Source of the DNA: Streptomyces sp. JB150
GTDB taxonomy: Bacteria > Actinomycetota > Actinomycetes > Streptomycetales > Streptomycetaceae
DNA length: 64,000 nucleotides
Assembly (NCBI RefSeq): GCF_011193355.1
Contig: NZ_CP049780.1
Coordinates: 2,518,556-2,582,555, forward strand
Reading direction: 5' to 3'
Shown here: positions 63,046-64,000 of the stretch, piece by piece
Numbering within the stretch: position 1 is the stretch's first letter
Layout: every line of letters starts with the position of its first letter
Made by a program: the position numbers and the translations under genes
The notes under the pieces: generated by a model
Database searches by the model: none
Told to the model about the DNA's origin: nothing
The model's input: the letters and a program-made list of their open reading frames with translations, nothing else

Positions 63046-64000
63046 CCGGACACGTCCTCGCCATCGACGCGGGCAACAGCAAGACCGACGTCGCCGTCGT
63101 CACCACCGACGGCGACGTCCTGGCCACGGCCCGCGGCGAGGGCTTCCGCCCACCCGCCGTCGGCCTCGACACGGCACTCGCCGCCCTCACCACCACGGTC
63201 CGCCAGGCCCTCGACACCGCCGCCCTCACCACCGTCACCCACGTCTCGGCCTGCCTCGCCAACGCCGACCTCCCCGTCGAGGAGAAGACCCTCACCGCCG
63301 CCCTGGGCGCCCGCGCCTGGGGCACCACCGTCGAGGTCCGCAACGACACCTTCGCCGTCCTGCGCGCCGGCGTCACCGAACCCCTGGGCGTCGCCGTCGT
63401 CTGCGGCGCCGGCATCAACTGCGCCGGCATGCGCCCCGACGGCCGCACCGCCCGCTTCCCCGCGCTCGGCCGCATCTCCGGCGACTGGGGCGGCGGCTGG
63501 GGCCTCGCCGAGGAGGCCCTGTTCCACGCGGCCCGCGCGGAGGACGGCCGCGGCGCGCCCACCCGCCTCGCCACCACCCTCCCCGCACACTTCGGCCTCC
63601 CCACCATGTACGCCCTCATCGAGGCCCTCCACCTCGGCCACATCCCACCCGCCCGCCGCCACGAACTCGCCCCCGTCCTCTTCGCCACCGCCGCCTGCGG
63701 CGACCCCGTCGCCCGCTCCCTCGTCGACCGCCTCGCCGACGAGATCGTCACCATGGCCACGGTCGCCCTCACCCGCCTCGACCTCCTCACCGAGCCCGCC
63801 CCCGTAATCCTCGGCGGCAGCATCCTCGCCGCACGGCACCCCCGACTCGACACCCGCATCCGCACCCTCCTCACCGACCGGGCCCCGCGAGCCGTCCCCC
63901 ACGTCGTCACGGCCCCCCCGGTCCTCGGCGCGGCCCTCCTCGGCCTGGACCACCTCCAGGCACCCCCGGAGGCCCAGTCCCGCCTGCAGTCCCACTTCAC
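63036..64000 (+). CDS. csnK: N-acetylglucosamine/glucosamine-kinase-like sugar kinase, 3' end outside window
   Basis: ASKHA-fold kinase of the BadF/NAGK type; 321 residues are visible and the frame is open to the end of the window. The GTG start at 63036 overlaps the GH4 stop by 10 nt. VLAIDAGNSKTDVAVVTTDG is phosphate-1; VRNDTFAVLRAG supplies the catalytic Asp; VVCGAGINCAGM is phosphate-2; GDWGGGWGLAEEAL and VILGGSILAARHPRL follow. It would phosphorylate glucosamine released from chitosan. As I recall, csnK is the last gene of the S. coelicolor operon. Confidence 0.85.
   Translation, partial: MGLTGHVLAIDAGNSKTDVAVVTTDGDVLATARGEGFRPPAVGLDTALAALTTTVRQALDTAALTTVTHVSACLANADLPVEEKTLTAALGARAWGTTVEVRNDTFAVLRAGVTEPLGVAVVCGAGINCAGMRPDGRTARFPALGRISGDWGGGWGLAEEALFHAARAEDGRGAPTRLATTLPAHFGLPTMYALIEALHLGHIPPARRHELAPVLFATAACGDPVARSLVDRLADEIVTMATVALTRLDLLTEPAPVILGGSILAARHPRLDTRIRTLLTDRAPRAVPHVVTAPPVLGAALLGLDHLQAPPEAQSRLQSHF

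Overview
The window looks like a piece of a Streptomyces chromosome. It is very GC-rich, with GC at almost every third codon position and many GTG starts. The evidence for the genus is its typical contents: an iron-zinc superoxide dismutase behind a Nur-type nickel operator, a mycothiol-linked DsbA-like protein, a leaderless argG with ARG-box-like repeats, and a chitosan-sugar (csn) regulon. From memory, sodF, aminopeptidase N, asd, malQ and csn also lie together in this order in Streptomyces coelicolor. I read it as a conserved core-chromosome segment with accessory insertions. I see no tRNA, rRNA, IS element, CRISPR array, prophage or replication origin.

Positions 1-8.9 kb. Two paralogous amino-acid permeases flank a decayed gene, a FAD-linked oxidase and bioY. 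Then come sodF and a three-gene minus-strand operon encoding two WXG100-like proteins (one long, with an unassigned C-terminal region) and a lipoprotein.

Positions 9-20.9 kb hold a carbohydrate or polyol island. A phosphatase and an FGGY kinase diverge, around a near-perfect 17-bp palindrome, from an ABC importer operon: Tat lipoprotein, two permeases, an ATPase, a DeoR regulator, a second ATPase, a 2-hydroxyacid dehydrogenase, an erythritol-kinase-like FGGY kinase and a glycerophosphodiester phosphodiesterase. Nearly all junctions up to the dehydrogenase overlap by about 4 nt.

Positions 20.9-45 kb are mostly housekeeping and secreted enzymes: the DsbA-like protein, aminopeptidase N, an AbiEi/DUF559-like protein, a secreted metallophosphoesterase, argG, a NUDIX hydrolase, a PNPOx-like/VOC pair divergent from a CGNR regulator, a large secreted subtilase, an ECF sigma factor with a membrane partner, asd, an MFS exporter divergent from a LysR regulator, DUF1203, a second aminopeptidase N and an F420-oxidoreductase-like protein.

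Positions 45-64 kb contain several regulator/target pairs with visible operators: EamA/MarR, FAD monooxygenase/TetR and PadR/ABC exporter. Among them lie malQ behind a small conserved-looking gene, a secreted GH84-like glycosidase, an HNH nuclease and an MscS channel. The window closes with csnR-csnH-csnK, from which the sugar ABC transporter genes known in S. coelicolor are absent.

Two themes cross gene boundaries. First, short tandem duplications cover or abut the 3' ends of at least six genes, often copying the stop codon. Second, several conserved active-site residues are replaced: the Q-loop Gln in both island ATPases, the resolving Cys in the DsbA-like protein and one catalytic Asp in the GH84-like enzyme.
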